DNA of 64,000 bases from Pseudomonadota bacterium (lineage in GTDB: Bacteria > Pseudomonadota > Gammaproteobacteria > Steroidobacterales > Steroidobacteraceae). Position numbers and translations under genes: made by a program. The DNA is taken from the NCBI GenBank assembly GCA_021815925.1, contig JAKAZL010000006.1:1-64000 (forward strand), read 5' to 3'. The notes beneath the pieces were generated by a model. The model saw only the letters and a list, made by a program, of their open reading frames with translations, had not been told where the DNA came from and did no database searches. This document shows, one piece after another, positions 1 to 7,709 of the stretch. Position 1 is the stretch's first letter; each line of letters opens with the position of its first letter.

Positions 1-405
1 AACGGTCAACAGGATCCGCGCGGACCCTTGTTCGTGATGACCACCGCTGGCTTCAATCTCGGTCCGGATTTCAATATGCAGCGAGTGATCGACTTCAGGC
101 GGAATGTCGATCGCGTCCGAGAATGGATGCAGTCGGCGCCGGGCATGTTCGGAGCGCATTCGTTTGCGCCGCATACGCGCGGTGATGACGGCGTGACAAT
201 GTCGGTTTGGGCCGATGACGCTGCGATGACCTCGGTGATGTATAGGCCAGGCGTGCACCGCGTGCAGATCGACCGCTACAAAGCCGAACACACCGCGGAC
301 CGTACTTCGTTCACCCGATTTCGCGCGGTCGAGACATGCGGCACCTGGAATGGCACCGATCCGATCGAGGAGGCGCGAAAAGGCCACAAGGAGGTTTCCA
401 CTTGA
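1..405 (+). CDS. Conserved hypothetical protein, 3' part only
   Basis: The reading frame is open from the first base of the window, so the true start lies to the left and this is a C-terminal part of at least 134 residues. The visible part has no signal peptide or membrane segment. It contains stretches such as MTTAGFNLGPDFNM, then DDGVTMSVW and MYRPGVHRVQIDRYK, ending near TCGTWNGTDPI. This pattern of short strands and helices resembles small alpha/beta-barrel monooxygenase-like or spheroidene-monooxygenase-like proteins, but I do not recognise the family with certainty. Its stop overlaps the TTG start of the GFA-family gene downstream by three bases, so the two are probably co-transcribed and translationally coupled. 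Confidence 0.6.
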   Translation, partial: NGQQDPRGPLFVMTTAGFNLGPDFNMQRVIDFRRNVDRVREWMQSAPGMFGAHSFAPHTRGDDGVTMSVWADDAAMTSVMYRPGVHRVQIDRYKAEHTADRTSFTRFRAVETCGTWNGTDPIEEARKGHKEVST

Positions 406-809
406 GCGCTCGGGTGGCGCGCTGCGCATGTGGCGACCTGCAGGCGACGCTTGCGGGCGACCCCGAGTTTGTGGTCGCCTGCCATTGCTTGGAGTGCCAA
501 CGCCGTACGGGCTCGGTGTTTGGTGTGGGCGCCTATTATTCCCGGGAGCGCATGACTTCTGCTGGTACGTACCGGACTTACAGCCGCCCGGGCAGTACCG
601 GAAGCGCGTTGCATTTCCACTTCTGTGAACGATGCGGTAGCACGGTGTTCTGGGAATTGGAAGTCCGACCTCAGCACATCGGCGTTGCCGTCGGTGCTTT
701 CGGGGACCCTGCATTCAGCGCGCCCGTCCGTTCGGTCTGGGAGGAGACGCGGCATTCATGGGTCGAGTTCGGCTGTGAAATCGGCCGCTATCCGCGGCAA
801 GTCACGTAG
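402..809 (+). CDS. GFA-family (DUF636) zinc protein
   Basis: The product is about 135 aa, the usual size for the glutathione-dependent formaldehyde-activating enzyme (GFA/CENP-V) family. The zinc-binding cysteines are visible: C8-x-C10, then C27-H-C-x2-C32 in CHCLECQRRTGS, and C75-x2-C78 in FCERCGS. The start chosen is TTG at 402 because AAGGAGG lies 7 bases upstream and because the preceding gene ends here. The frame is open further upstream (from 336), but that would run deep into the previous gene. The family binds Zn; formaldehyde-glutathione chemistry has been proposed for some members, but the substrate here cannot be told from sequence. Confidence 0.85.
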   Translation: MSARVARCACGDLQATLAGDPEFVVACHCLECQRRTGSVFGVGAYYSRERMTSAGTYRTYSRPGSTGSALHFHFCERCGSTVFWELEVRPQHIGVAVGAFGDPAFSAPVRSVWEETRHSWVEFGCEIGRYPRQVT

Positions 810-1224
810 GCGGATGCACTCTGCCACGGATGGCATTCACTGAAGCTGAGCAACCGCGATCGCCCCATTGCGCGGGTAAACGCCGGAGTTCCGTGGAATT
901 TCCAGGCACCGGGCGTAATATCACCAGCAGTACCTCGCGAAGAACCCGGACGGATATTACGGGCGGGGCGGGTGCGGGGTCCCCTTTAAATTCGCGGAGT
1001 TACCGGCGGGGGAGCAGGCGTAGTCGCAGCTATAGCGAGGGTTCCGGCAGGAAGTCACGCGGTGAAAGGCGTTCCTGATCGAGACGCTGCGTGCCTCTGC
1101 GGGGAATACCGGCTGGTTTCGACGTTGGGGTTTACCGGAATTCTACCGTCGAGCACGGATCAGGATGCTCCGGGGCGAAGAATGGATAGCCGCTGCGCCC
1201 TTCAAGGGAGGGGAGGCGGGTTGG
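810..1224. other. Gene-free stretch with a decayed msrA-like fragment
   Basis: No intact gene is visible between the GFA-family gene and the acyl-CoA ligase. Most of the stretch (about 872-1175) is one copy of a diverged direct repeat whose second copy lies at 3038-3317, on the other side of the ligase gene. I see no promoter or terminator that I can support here. Confidence 0.7.
872..1175 (+). pseudogene. Remnant A of a peptide methionine sulfoxide reductase (MsrA)-like gene
   Basis: From 922 a short frame reads HQQYLAKNPDGY, then YGRGGCGVPF, and stops at TAG 1021. This matches the C-terminal signature of MsrA (HQQYL-KNP-GYCG-GG-GV). Directly upstream, where remnant B reads GCG TAC TAC CAC, this copy reads GCG TAA TAT CAC, giving a stop codon within the conserved block. 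The catalytic N-terminal GCFWG part is absent. The DNA similarity to 3038-3317 continues past the coding part, with colinear blocks such as GGAATTCTACCGTCGAGCACGG against GGAAGTCTGCCGTCGACCGCGG. It is a dead fragment and was probably duplicated together with flanking DNA. Confidence 0.6.
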
Positions 1225-2793
1225 TCAGGACACCTCGCGCCCCTGCCCCTGCCAATGCCGCTGGCGCAGCGTGCGCTTAAGTACCTTACCTGCGCCGGTC
1301 ATCGGCAGCTCAGTGACGAACTCAGCGCTCCTCGGGCACTTGTAGCCACCAATCAACGTCTTGCAGTGTTCGCGAATATCCTCGGCGGTGGCCTGCATAC
1401 CTGCTCTGAGCACCACCACCGCGTGAACCCGCTCGCCCCACTGTTGGTCGGGAACTCCGATCACGGCGCATGCAGCTACTGCCGGGTGCTTGGCAACGGC
1501 CTGCTCGACCTCGACGGAGTAGACGTTCTCGCCTCCTGAAATGATCATGTCCTTCACGCGGTCGACGACGTAGAGGAAGCCCGACTCGTCGATGCGCCCG
1601 CCGTCGCCGGTGTGCATCCAGCCCACGTTCGGCGCGCGCTCCAGTGCGCTGGCCGTCTCCGCGGGCTTGCCCCAGTAGCCGAGCATCACGCCGGGGCTGC
1701 GCACGATGATCTCCCCGATCTCGCCCCGCGGCACATCCTCGCCTTCGGGCGACACGATGCGGACGCTGATCCCGGTGCAGGGTATGCCCGCCGAGCGCAG
1801 CCGGCCGTTCCCGCGGCCCTCGGCCGAGTGCAGTTCAGGCGCCAGCACGGAGATCGTCGGGGCCAGCTCGGTCATGCCGTAGACCTGCAGGAACTGCGCC
1901 CCTGACAATAGCCGCTGCGCGCGGTCGAGCAGGGCTTCATTGATCGGCGACCCGCCATAGGCCAGCATGCGGAGCGAGGAGAGGTCGAAATTCGCGGCCT
2001 CGGGATGGTCCACCACCATCTGCACCATCGTCGGCACCAGAGTCACCACCGTGACGCGCTCGCGCTGCAGCGCCTGGAGCGCTGCCAGCGGTGTGAATCC
2101 CGGCAGCGCGACGTGCGTGCCGCCCAGGGCCCATTGCGCGTTCGACATGCAGCAATCTGCGATGTGGAACATCGGCGCCGCATGCAGAGCGATGTCGCCC
2201 GGCCGGGCCATGCCTTCGTTCGCCAGCACCATGCCGTTGAATACCAGGGCCTCGTGCGGGACCATCACGCCCTTCGGATGGCCGGTTGTGCCGCCGGTGT
2301 AGAACACGCCGGCCAGATCCTTCCCGTGACGGTTGGCGTCGGGCACCGGTTCTTGCGCCGCGATCAGCGCCTCGTAGGACAGCATGCCGTCGGGGGTGGG
2401 CTGGTCGCCGCCGTGGATGAGCGTGGCGAGGCTGCGGCTCTTTTGCTTCAGCTCGGCTGCCATCGGTACGAAGGCGTCGTCGACCAGCAGCACCCGGGTG
2501 TCACAGTCGTCCAGCGAGTAGGCGATCTCGGCGCTGCTCCATCGCGTGTTGATCGGATTGAACGCGGCGCCGGCCCAGGGAATGGCCATGTACGCTTCCA
2601 CATAGCGGTCGGAGTTCAGCGACAGGATGCCCACGCGGTCGCCGGCGCCCACGCCCAGCCGGCGCAGCGCGCCGGCCAGGCGCGCGACGCGGTTGCGGAA
2701 CTGGGCGAATGTCTGGCGGCGACTGCCGCAGATTGTGGCGATGCCGTTGGGACGGAGCGCGACGGCGCGGTGCAATGCCTGAGTGAGTTGCAT
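1225..2793 (-). CDS. Acyl-CoA synthetase (class I AMP-forming ligase)
   Basis: The 522-aa product is an adenylate-forming ligase that would activate a fatty or other carboxylic acid to its CoA thioester. The ATP P-loop motif reads YTGGTTGHPKGVM (about residues 162-174), followed by YGMTEL, the HTGDGGRIDESGFLYVVDR hinge region, GGENVYSVEVE, and the C-terminal catalytic lysine in MTGAGKVLKRTLR. No signal peptide is seen, so it should be cytoplasmic. I chose the ATG at 2793 because AAGGG lies 8 bases upstream. A longer in-frame extension to 2877 exists but has no conserved residues. The chain-length preference cannot be read from sequence. Oddly, the gene stands alone between two diverged copies of an msrA-like fragment. 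Confidence 0.9.
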   Translation of the reverse strand: MQLTQALHRAVALRPNGIATICGSRRQTFAQFRNRVARLAGALRRLGVGAGDRVGILSLNSDRYVEAYMAIPWAGAAFNPINTRWSSAEIAYSLDDCDTRVLLVDDAFVPMAAELKQKSRSLATLIHGGDQPTPDGMLSYEALIAAQEPVPDANRHGKDLAGVFYTGGTTGHPKGVMVPHEALVFNGMVLANEGMARPGDIALHAAPMFHIADCCMSNAQWALGGTHVALPGFTPLAALQALQRERVTVVTLVPTMVQMVVDHPEAANFDLSSLRMLAYGGSPINEALLDRAQRLLSGAQFLQVYGMTELAPTISVLAPELHSAEGRGNGRLRSAGIPCTGISVRIVSPEGEDVPRGEIGEIIVRSPGVMLGYWGKPAETASALERAPNVGWMHTGDGGRIDESGFLYVVDRVKDMIISGGENVYSVEVEQAVAKHPAVAACAVIGVPDQQWGERVHAVVVLRAGMQATAEDIREHCKTLIGGYKCPRSAEFVTELPMTGAGKVLKRTLRQRHWQGQGREVS

Positions 2794-3037
2794 GCATTTG
2801 CCCTTGGGGTCGCAGCATACTACGCCGTCCTTGAAGGGATCAGCTACTCCCCCCCTTTTCGATGCCGCCAGTCCCAACCGTTCCGATCATCTTCAATCAG
2901 GACGTGGTTCGGTACCTTTTTTAGACTCGCCGGGTAGACTCGTCATATGATGAGCACTGGAGCCGAGATTTCATTTTCTGTCTACCGAAAGAACGATGTT
3001 GATGTCGACCGAAAGTCGACCGGTAGAGACCTTCCGC

Positions 3038-3317
3038 GGCGGTAAACGCGGGGATCTTTTGGGATTTCCAGCTTCCGGGCGTACTACCACCAGCAGTATC
3101 TGGCCAAGAATCCGGACGGGTACTTCGGGCTCGGGGGCCGCGGGATCCCCTTCAAAATCGCGGAGCTATACGGTGGGGTTCAGAGGGAAACCCGCTGGTT
3201 AGCGTCGTTCTCGACGAGGACCCTGCGTGTGGCTCCGGGTAGATACAGGATGCCTGCGGCGCTGGAGTCAACTGGAAGTCTGCCGTCGACCGCGGTTCAG
3301 GATCGCCCGTGGAGAAG
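3038..3317 (+). pseudogene. Remnant B of an MsrA-like gene, diverged direct repeat of remnant A
   Basis: From 3079 the frame reads AYYHQQYLAKNPDGY, then FGLGGRGIPFKIAELY, again the C-terminal end of MsrA. The family's cysteine in GYCG is replaced here by Phe. The N-terminal catalytic region is missing and the frame runs on past the normal end of the family, so the fragment is not functional. It aligns base by base with 872-1175 with many substitutions and small indels, which indicates an old duplication rather than a recent one. Confidence 0.6.
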
Positions 3318-3335
3318 TTCATAAGCGGAAATTTC

Positions 3336-3359
3336 TGTAGATACACTTTGTAGCTACAA
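3336..3359. promoter_or_regulatory. Tandem TGTANNTACA palindromes, likely BrnA operator
   Basis: Two copies of TGTA-NN-TACA lie at 3336-3345 (TGTAGATACA) and 3349-3358 (TGTAGCTACA), 13 bases apart start to start. The second extends to the perfect 12-bp palindrome TTGTAGCTACAA. They end 6 bases before the brnT ATG. BrnA-type ribbon-helix-helix antitoxins are known to repress their own operon, so this is the natural operator candidate. That BrnA binds here is inference from position and symmetry. Confidence 0.6.
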
Positions 3360-3365
3360 TGTCCC

Positions 3366-3638
3366 ATGTACGCGTGGGATGAAGCGAAACGACTGGCGAA
3401 CCTGCGCAGGCAGGGTATCGATTTTCGCGACGCACCGAAGATCTTCCGCGGATTCACGCTCACGGCAGAAGATGATCGGGAATTCTACGGTGAGCGGCGC
3501 TTCCTCACGCTGGGGCTGCTCGAGGACCCGGTCGTCTCGGTAGCCCATACCGAGCGTGGGAAGGACATCCGGATCATTTCGATTCGCAAGGCTACGAAAC
3601 ATGAAGCGCGCTCCTACTTCTCGCAAATCGCAAACTGA
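3366..3638 (+). CDS. brnT: BrnT-type ribonuclease toxin
   Basis: The 90-aa product has the full BrnT pattern: YAWDEAKRLANLRRQGIDF at the N-terminus, RFLTLGLLEDPVVSVAHTERG in the middle, and IRIISIRKATKHEARSYF at the C-terminus. BrnT is a RelE-fold mRNA-cleaving toxin of type II toxin-antitoxin modules and is neutralised by BrnA. As in other brnTA operons the toxin gene comes first. The antitoxin start at 3601 lies inside the last 38 bases of brnT, so translation is coupled. Two tandem palindromes sit directly upstream. The surrounding region is poor in conserved genes and rich in debris, which fits a mobile or accessory module. Confidence 0.88.
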   Translation: MYAWDEAKRLANLRRQGIDFRDAPKIFRGFTLTAEDDREFYGERRFLTLGLLEDPVVSVAHTERGKDIRIISIRKATKHEARSYFSQIAN

Positions 3639-3879
3639 CCTGCGCCGCGTAAGGCGAACGACTGATGCGACCATGGTTCGAGACAGCGATGCACCGGAGT
3701 GGACTCCGGAGATGTTCGCTCGCGCTGTGGCCCGCAAGGGGTTGAAGCCCGTACCCAAGAAGGCATTGCTGTCGCTTCGCATCGATTCCGACGTCGTTGA
3801 GTGGTTCAAGTCGCAAGGTTCGGGCTATCAGTCGAGAATGAACGCTTTACTGCGGGCCTATATGGAAGCGCACCGGTGA
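3601..3879 (+). CDS. brnA: BrnA-type antitoxin (ribbon-helix-helix)
   Basis: The 92-aa product has the BrnA layout: a charged N-terminal part, the conserved TPEMFARAVARKGLKP segment, then the ribbon-helix-helix core LLSLRIDSDVVEWFKSQG followed by GYQSRMNALLRAYMEAH. It should bind and block BrnT and repress the shared promoter. The ATG at 3601 was chosen because it overlaps the brnT 3' end as usual for this module and keeps the family length; in-frame codons further upstream would lie inside brnT. A later ATG at 3673 is also possible but would remove a large part of the basic N-terminus. Confidence 0.85.
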   Translation: MKRAPTSRKSQTDLRRVRRTTDATMVRDSDAPEWTPEMFARAVARKGLKPVPKKALLSLRIDSDVVEWFKSQGSGYQSRMNALLRAYMEAHR

Positions 3880-4377
3880 GCTCATCGAGTAAATCATCTG
3901 CAGTTCGATGCTTATGTGAACGGCCGGGCGCTCGGTACTGATGGAGCCCGTGCGGCGGAGAACAGGACGATCGCTGGATCGGCGCAGGGGGCCGGTGTGT
4001 GCGCCGCTGGCGTGCCGAGACGGCGAGCAGCGTGCACCGCGGGCCGGCGGTAAGGGGGTCTGCGGACTACGGATGAGGCGAGGATGGCGCGAGCCGAGCA
4101 GGCCCTGGGGTAACGGCTATAAAGAAGCTCGGAAGGGGCGGACGATGCGCGCGGCACGGAGGCCCCTTTGGCGCGTCCTGTCAGCGCCAGGAGACCGCGG
4201 TAATATACTGAGCACAGGGCGTACCCACCTCGGCCGTACGTCGCGGAGCCTCCGGACGGTCAGTGCCGGCTCGGAGGATGCGTCAGTGCGCGGGGGAAAC
4301 CGGTCTGAAGCGCCTGCGCACCGTAGAGAACAACGCGCGGGCGTGCCCGCGCCGGAACAATCGGAAGGGGCGTAACG
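3880..4377. other. 498 bp without a recognisable gene
   Basis: No open frame here resembles a known protein. The segment is GC-rich like the rest of the window. Near its end lies a perfect inverted repeat, GCGCGGGC-GT-GCCCGCGC at 4335-4352, 25 bases before the next start codon, which could fold in the leader of that gene. CCTCCG and CGGAGG around 4249-4277 form a second possible stem. A TAATAT-like box lies near 4201. None of these is strong enough to call a specific element. Confidence 0.5.
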
Positions 4378-4731
4378 ATGCACATTCTCGTGATGATCCT
4401 GCTCTCGCTACATGCGCTCGCAGGCGTGTTCTGGGTAGGCTCGACTTTGGCCCTGAGCCACTCGTACTTCGAACTGACGCCCAAGCTGTTCCGCGCGCAG
4501 ATGAGCGCTGCGGCGCTGGCTTTCGTCGCGGGCCTCGCCCTGTGGGGCATCGTCATCCGCGGCGCACAGGATCCCATGGCGCACACGCTGGGTTTGGGGG
4601 CGCTGCTCGCGTTCATCGCCGCAGGAGTCCAGGGTGCGATGCGCCGCACGCCGGTCCGCGCGCAGCGCATCGCCGGGGTGCTGCTCAGCGGAACGGTCGT
4701 CTGCATGGTGATCGCCCCGTACGTGACCTGA
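4378..4731 (+). CDS. Small four-helix membrane protein, unknown function
   Basis: The 117-aa product is almost entirely hydrophobic, with four predicted membrane segments at about residues 3-25, 42-62, 68-85 and 96-115. The first starts HILVMILLSLHALAGVFWVG, a pattern (His and Trp-Val-Gly in helix 1) shared with CopD/HemJ-like four-helix membrane proteins, but no family-defining motif is complete. A GGAAGGGG ribosome binding site lies about 6 bases before the ATG. The gene is 67 bp upstream of a secreted protein on the same strand, so the two may form an operon. Confidence 0.65.
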   Translation: MHILVMILLSLHALAGVFWVGSTLALSHSYFELTPKLFRAQMSAAALAFVAGLALWGIVIRGAQDPMAHTLGLGALLAFIAAGVQGAMRRTPVRAQRIAGVLLSGTVVCMVIAPYVT

Positions 4732-4798
4732 GCGCCGGGCACCGGAACCCGGCCGCTCGTGTGCCGGTCCAACGTCTCGCATACAGGAGGAAGCTGCA

Positions 4799-5362
4799 AT
4801 GCGTGCCATCCGCTGGATTCGTTCTCTCACTGCGGTGCTTGCGTTCGGGCTGCTGGCGACGCCCGTCTGGGCCGCCTCGGCGCCGGCAACCGCACCCGTC
4901 CAAGGTGTCTGGGTCACCCGCCAGGTGCATTTCGTCTACCAGGGCTTCACGACGTACTTCTCCTGCGGCGGACTGCGCGATGAGATCGACCGTATGCTCA
5001 CCAAGCTCGGTGCGCGCGAGCTGAAGCTGCGCGAAGATCCGTGTGTGCGCCCCGGCTTTCCGGATCCCTTCCCCGGCGTGCATGTGAAGATGCAGGTACT
5101 GGTGCCGGCCGACACGCATGTTCCAGCCGCCTCGCGGGTCGCAGCGCACTGGCAGAAAGTGGTGCTGACGCGCAGCGGGGCCGACTTTAACCAGGGCGGC
5201 AAATGCGAGCTGGTCGGGCAGTTCCGGCGGGTGTTTCTGCCGTTGTTCGCGGCGCGGCATATCGTCATGCACAGCACCTGCGTGCCCCACCAGATCATGA
5301 TGGGCACGTACCTCAGCGCCGAGGTGCTGGTGCCGGATCGAGCCGCGCCCGCCCGGCACTGA
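4799..5362 (+). CDS. Secreted protein of unknown function
   Basis: The 187-aa product starts with a clear Sec signal peptide: basic start MRAIRWIR, a hydrophobic core, and a likely cut after TPVWA-A near residue 25. The mature part is about 160 residues and has four cysteines (in FSCGG, EDPCVRPG, GGKCELV and HSTCVPH), suggesting two disulfides in the periplasm. I do not recognise the family. AGGAGG lies 7 bases before the ATG. It follows the small membrane protein on the same strand and ends 7 bp before the convergent Fsr-type transporter gene. Confidence 0.7.
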   Translation: MRAIRWIRSLTAVLAFGLLATPVWAASAPATAPVQGVWVTRQVHFVYQGFTTYFSCGGLRDEIDRMLTKLGARELKLREDPCVRPGFPDPFPGVHVKMQVLVPADTHVPAASRVAAHWQKVVLTRSGADFNQGGKCELVGQFRRVFLPLFAARHIVMHSTCVPHQIMMGTYLSAEVLVPDRAAPARH

Positions 5363-5369
5363 GGGCGAG

Positions 5370-6593
5370 TCAGCTTGCCGCGGCGTGCCGCGGGCGGTCG
5401 ACGTTGGGCAGGAAGCCGGCGAGCAGGCCGATGATCGGCAGCCACGCACAGAGCTGGTAGACGAAGCCGATGCCGGAGGTGTCGGCAAGGCGCCCGAGCA
5501 CCGCCGCGCCGATGCCGCCCATGCCGAAGGCGAGGCCGAAGAACAGGCCGGCCACCGTGCCGGTGCGGCCCGGCAGCAGCTCCTGGGCATAGACCACGAT
5601 CGCCGGGAAGGCCGAGGCGAGGATCATCCCGATCGGCACCGTCAGCACGCCGGTCCAGAACAGGTTCGCATGCGGCAGCAGCAGCGTGAAGGGCAGCACG
5701 CCGACGATGGAGCCCCAGATCACGTACTTACGGCCGATCCGATCGCCGATCGGCCCGCCGATGAGCGTGCCGGCGGCCACCGCACCGAGGAACACGAACA
5801 GGTGCACCTGGGCGCTCTGGATCGACACGTGAAAGCGGCTGATCAGGTACAGGGTGTAGTAGCTAGTGAGGCTCGCGAGGTAGAAATACTTCGAGAAGAT
5901 GAGCGCCAGCAGCACGAGCATCGCCACGGTTACGTGTCGGCGAGTCGGCGCCTGCGCCGCCGCATCGCTGGCGCGCGGCTTCAGCCGCTCGAGCCCGTGC
6001 TGGCGGTACCAGTGTCCGACCTGCAGCAGAATGAACATTCCGGCGAGCGCGGCACAGGAGAACCACACCACGCTGGATTGGCCGTAGGGCAGGACGATGA
6101 ACGCCGCCAGCAGCGGTCCGATCGAGGAGCCGAGATTGCCGCCCACCTGGAAGACCGACTGCGCCAGGCCGTGACGTCCGCCCGAGGCCATGCGCGCCAC
6201 GCGGGAGGACTCGGGGTGAAACACCGAGGAGCCGCAGCCGATCAGTGCGGCGGCGGTGAGCAGCAGCGGGAAGGAATGGGCGTAGGCGAGCAGCGCGAGG
6301 CCGACCAGCGTGAAGCCCATTCCGGCGGACAGCGAGTACGGGCGCGGGCGCCGGTCCGTGTACCGTCCGATGACCGGTTGCAGGATCGAGGCGGTGATCT
6401 GGTAGGTGAACGTCAGGGCGCCGATCTGTCCGAAGGACAGATCGTAGTGCGCCTTGAGCATCGGATACAGCGCCGGCAGCAGCGACTGCATCATGTCGTT
6501 CAACAGATGGCTGACGCTGATCGCGAGCAGCACCGCGACGGCGGTCTGACTGGCGGCGCGCGCGGCGCCCGTGCTGGCGACGGTCTCGTTCAA
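5370..6593 (-). CDS. fsr: MFS efflux transporter, fosmidomycin-resistance (Fsr) family
   Basis: The 407-aa product has the twelve-helix major facilitator layout. The N-terminus SHLLNDMMQSLLPALYPMLK and the loop-2/3 motif GRYTDRRPRPYSL are characteristic of the Fsr branch. GSSVFHPESSRVARMASGGR and FQVGGNLGSSIGPLLAAF are also conserved there. E. coli Fsr exports fosmidomycin by proton antiport; the natural substrate of this one is unknown. The second half carries the repeated motif GPIGDRIGRKYVIWGS. It lies in the inner membrane and stands apart from its neighbours without obvious operon partners. Confidence 0.88.
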   Translation of the reverse strand: MNETVASTGAARAASQTAVAVLLAISVSHLLNDMMQSLLPALYPMLKAHYDLSFGQIGALTFTYQITASILQPVIGRYTDRRPRPYSLSAGMGFTLVGLALLAYAHSFPLLLTAAALIGCGSSVFHPESSRVARMASGGRHGLAQSVFQVGGNLGSSIGPLLAAFIVLPYGQSSVVWFSCAALAGMFILLQVGHWYRQHGLERLKPRASDAAAQAPTRRHVTVAMLVLLALIFSKYFYLASLTSYYTLYLISRFHVSIQSAQVHLFVFLGAVAAGTLIGGPIGDRIGRKYVIWGSIVGVLPFTLLLPHANLFWTGVLTVPIGMILASAFPAIVVYAQELLPGRTGTVAGLFFGLAFGMGGIGAAVLGRLADTSGIGFVYQLCAWLPIIGLLAGFLPNVDRPRHAAAS

Positions 6594-6731
6594 GTGGGGC
6601 TCCGGCTGAAGCGGCTACTGTGCCGCATTTGCGGCCGGGGCGCCTCTCCCCATGGAGCGAGAGGGCGGCCGGCCCCAGCGTCGCTGGGGGGCCGGCCGCG
6701 CGGGAGCGGGCCCGGGCGCCGCCGGCGCCTC

Positions 6732-7562
6732 TCAGTTCGGGGGATTGCTGCTCGGGGGCGTACTGCTGCTGCTCGGAGCCTGCTCCTGCAGAGGATAGGC
6801 CTGCGCCGCCGGGGCGGGGGCGCCCGCCGGGGCAGTGGCCGCAGGCGCGGCCGCAGCCGCCTCCTCCGCAGGCATCCCGGCGGCCGTATCGACCGCATCC
6901 AGAAAGCGGGTCGCGGCGCTGTTGCCGCTCGAAACTGCGCCCGCCATGATCTGCGAGGCCCGCACGTGCGGCTGACCGTAGAATGCCGCGTTCGCGCCGG
7001 TGTCAACGGTCATCTCCGAGCCGCTGACGGCGACGCCGGCGAACAGTCCCTTGTTGTGCGAGTAGGAATAGACGGCCGCATTGAAGGTCTGCACCGTGGC
7101 CGCGGAGGCCTGCCGGCCGACGGGACCTGCCGCCACCGAGGCGGAGGCGCCGAGGGTCACCTTGCCGCCGCTGAGTCCGGCCACGCCCTTGCGCGAGGTG
7201 AACACCAGCACCAGGTCGGTTTTCTGCACACCCCATTGGAAGCCGAAACTTCCCCCGGTGAGCGTGATGAATACGGGGCTCGAGAAGCGACCGTCGCTCT
7301 TGCGTACGACCAGCACGCCGTGGCCGCGGCGCGCGCCGAAGAAGAAGGCGACCTTGGTCAGATCCGGAATGACCGCGATGCCGTAGGCACGCTGCAGCAG
7401 CCACTGCGGGATGCCCTGGTCGCGGGTGCCTTTCAGATCGTTCAGAACCTGGGTGGCGAGCAGCAGTCGGCCTTCCTGCTGGGCCTGCGCGTGCGCAGCG
7501 ACTGTCGTCAGTGCGAACAGAACGCCAGCGAGCGCCGTGAGCAAGCGGGAACGAATGCGCAT
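6732..7562 (-). CDS. Exported SYLF-domain (Ysc84 lipid-binding) protein
   Basis: The 276-aa product has a signal peptide (cut likely after AAHAQA near residue 27). It is followed by a SYLF/DUF500 domain: the RAYGIAVIPDLTKVAFFFGARRGHGVLVVR segment begins near residue 63, then GGSFGFQWGVQKTDLVLVF and the final SGSEMTVDTGANAAFYG. SYLF domains bind phosphoinositides in eukaryotes; bacterial exported members have no settled function. The last 60 residues are a low-complexity Ala/Pro/Ser tail that could be a flexible linker or periplasmic tail. The gene stands alone; the 138 bp downstream hold nothing I can name. Confidence 0.85.
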   Translation of the reverse strand: MRIRSRLLTALAGVLFALTTVAAHAQAQQEGRLLLATQVLNDLKGTRDQGIPQWLLQRAYGIAVIPDLTKVAFFFGARRGHGVLVVRKSDGRFSSPVFITLTGGSFGFQWGVQKTDLVLVFTSRKGVAGLSGGKVTLGASASVAAGPVGRQASAATVQTFNAAVYSYSHNKGLFAGVAVSGSEMTVDTGANAAFYGQPHVRASQIMAGAVSSGNSAATRFLDAVDTAAGMPAEEAAAAAPAATAPAGAPAPAAQAYPLQEQAPSSSSTPPSSNPPN

Positions 7563-7709
7563 GTCGGGTTTACTCCAGTGCTGCGGGTTCGGGCGGATCG
7601 AGCAAGGATCGAACGGCTCGCCCCGACCCGACTCGATGGGTGAAGCTTACCGCAGAGCGTGTGGCGATGGGAGTTGGCTTTCGCGGCAACAGCCCCGTTC
7701 AGCCTCGGT

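Larger units (their letters stand above)
2794..3365. other. Gene-free stretch with second msrA-like remnant and BrnTA promoter
   Basis: This 572-bp stretch lies upstream of both the ligase (reverse) and brnT (forward). It contains remnant B (3038-3317) and, just before brnT, two tandem TGTANNTACA palindromes. I see no intact gene in the rest; short open frames here do not resemble any family I know. Confidence 0.6.

Noticed and set aside
3941-4375. A 144-codon open frame in the gene-free stretch before 4378
   Set aside because: It is Arg/Gly-rich with no ribosome binding site or family likeness, as expected from chance in GC-rich DNA.
5385-7643. A 752-codon plus-strand frame over fsr and the SYLF gene
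   Set aside because: It spans two real genes and their gap in antisense and is composed of Arg/Glu/Gln/Ala low-complexity sequence.
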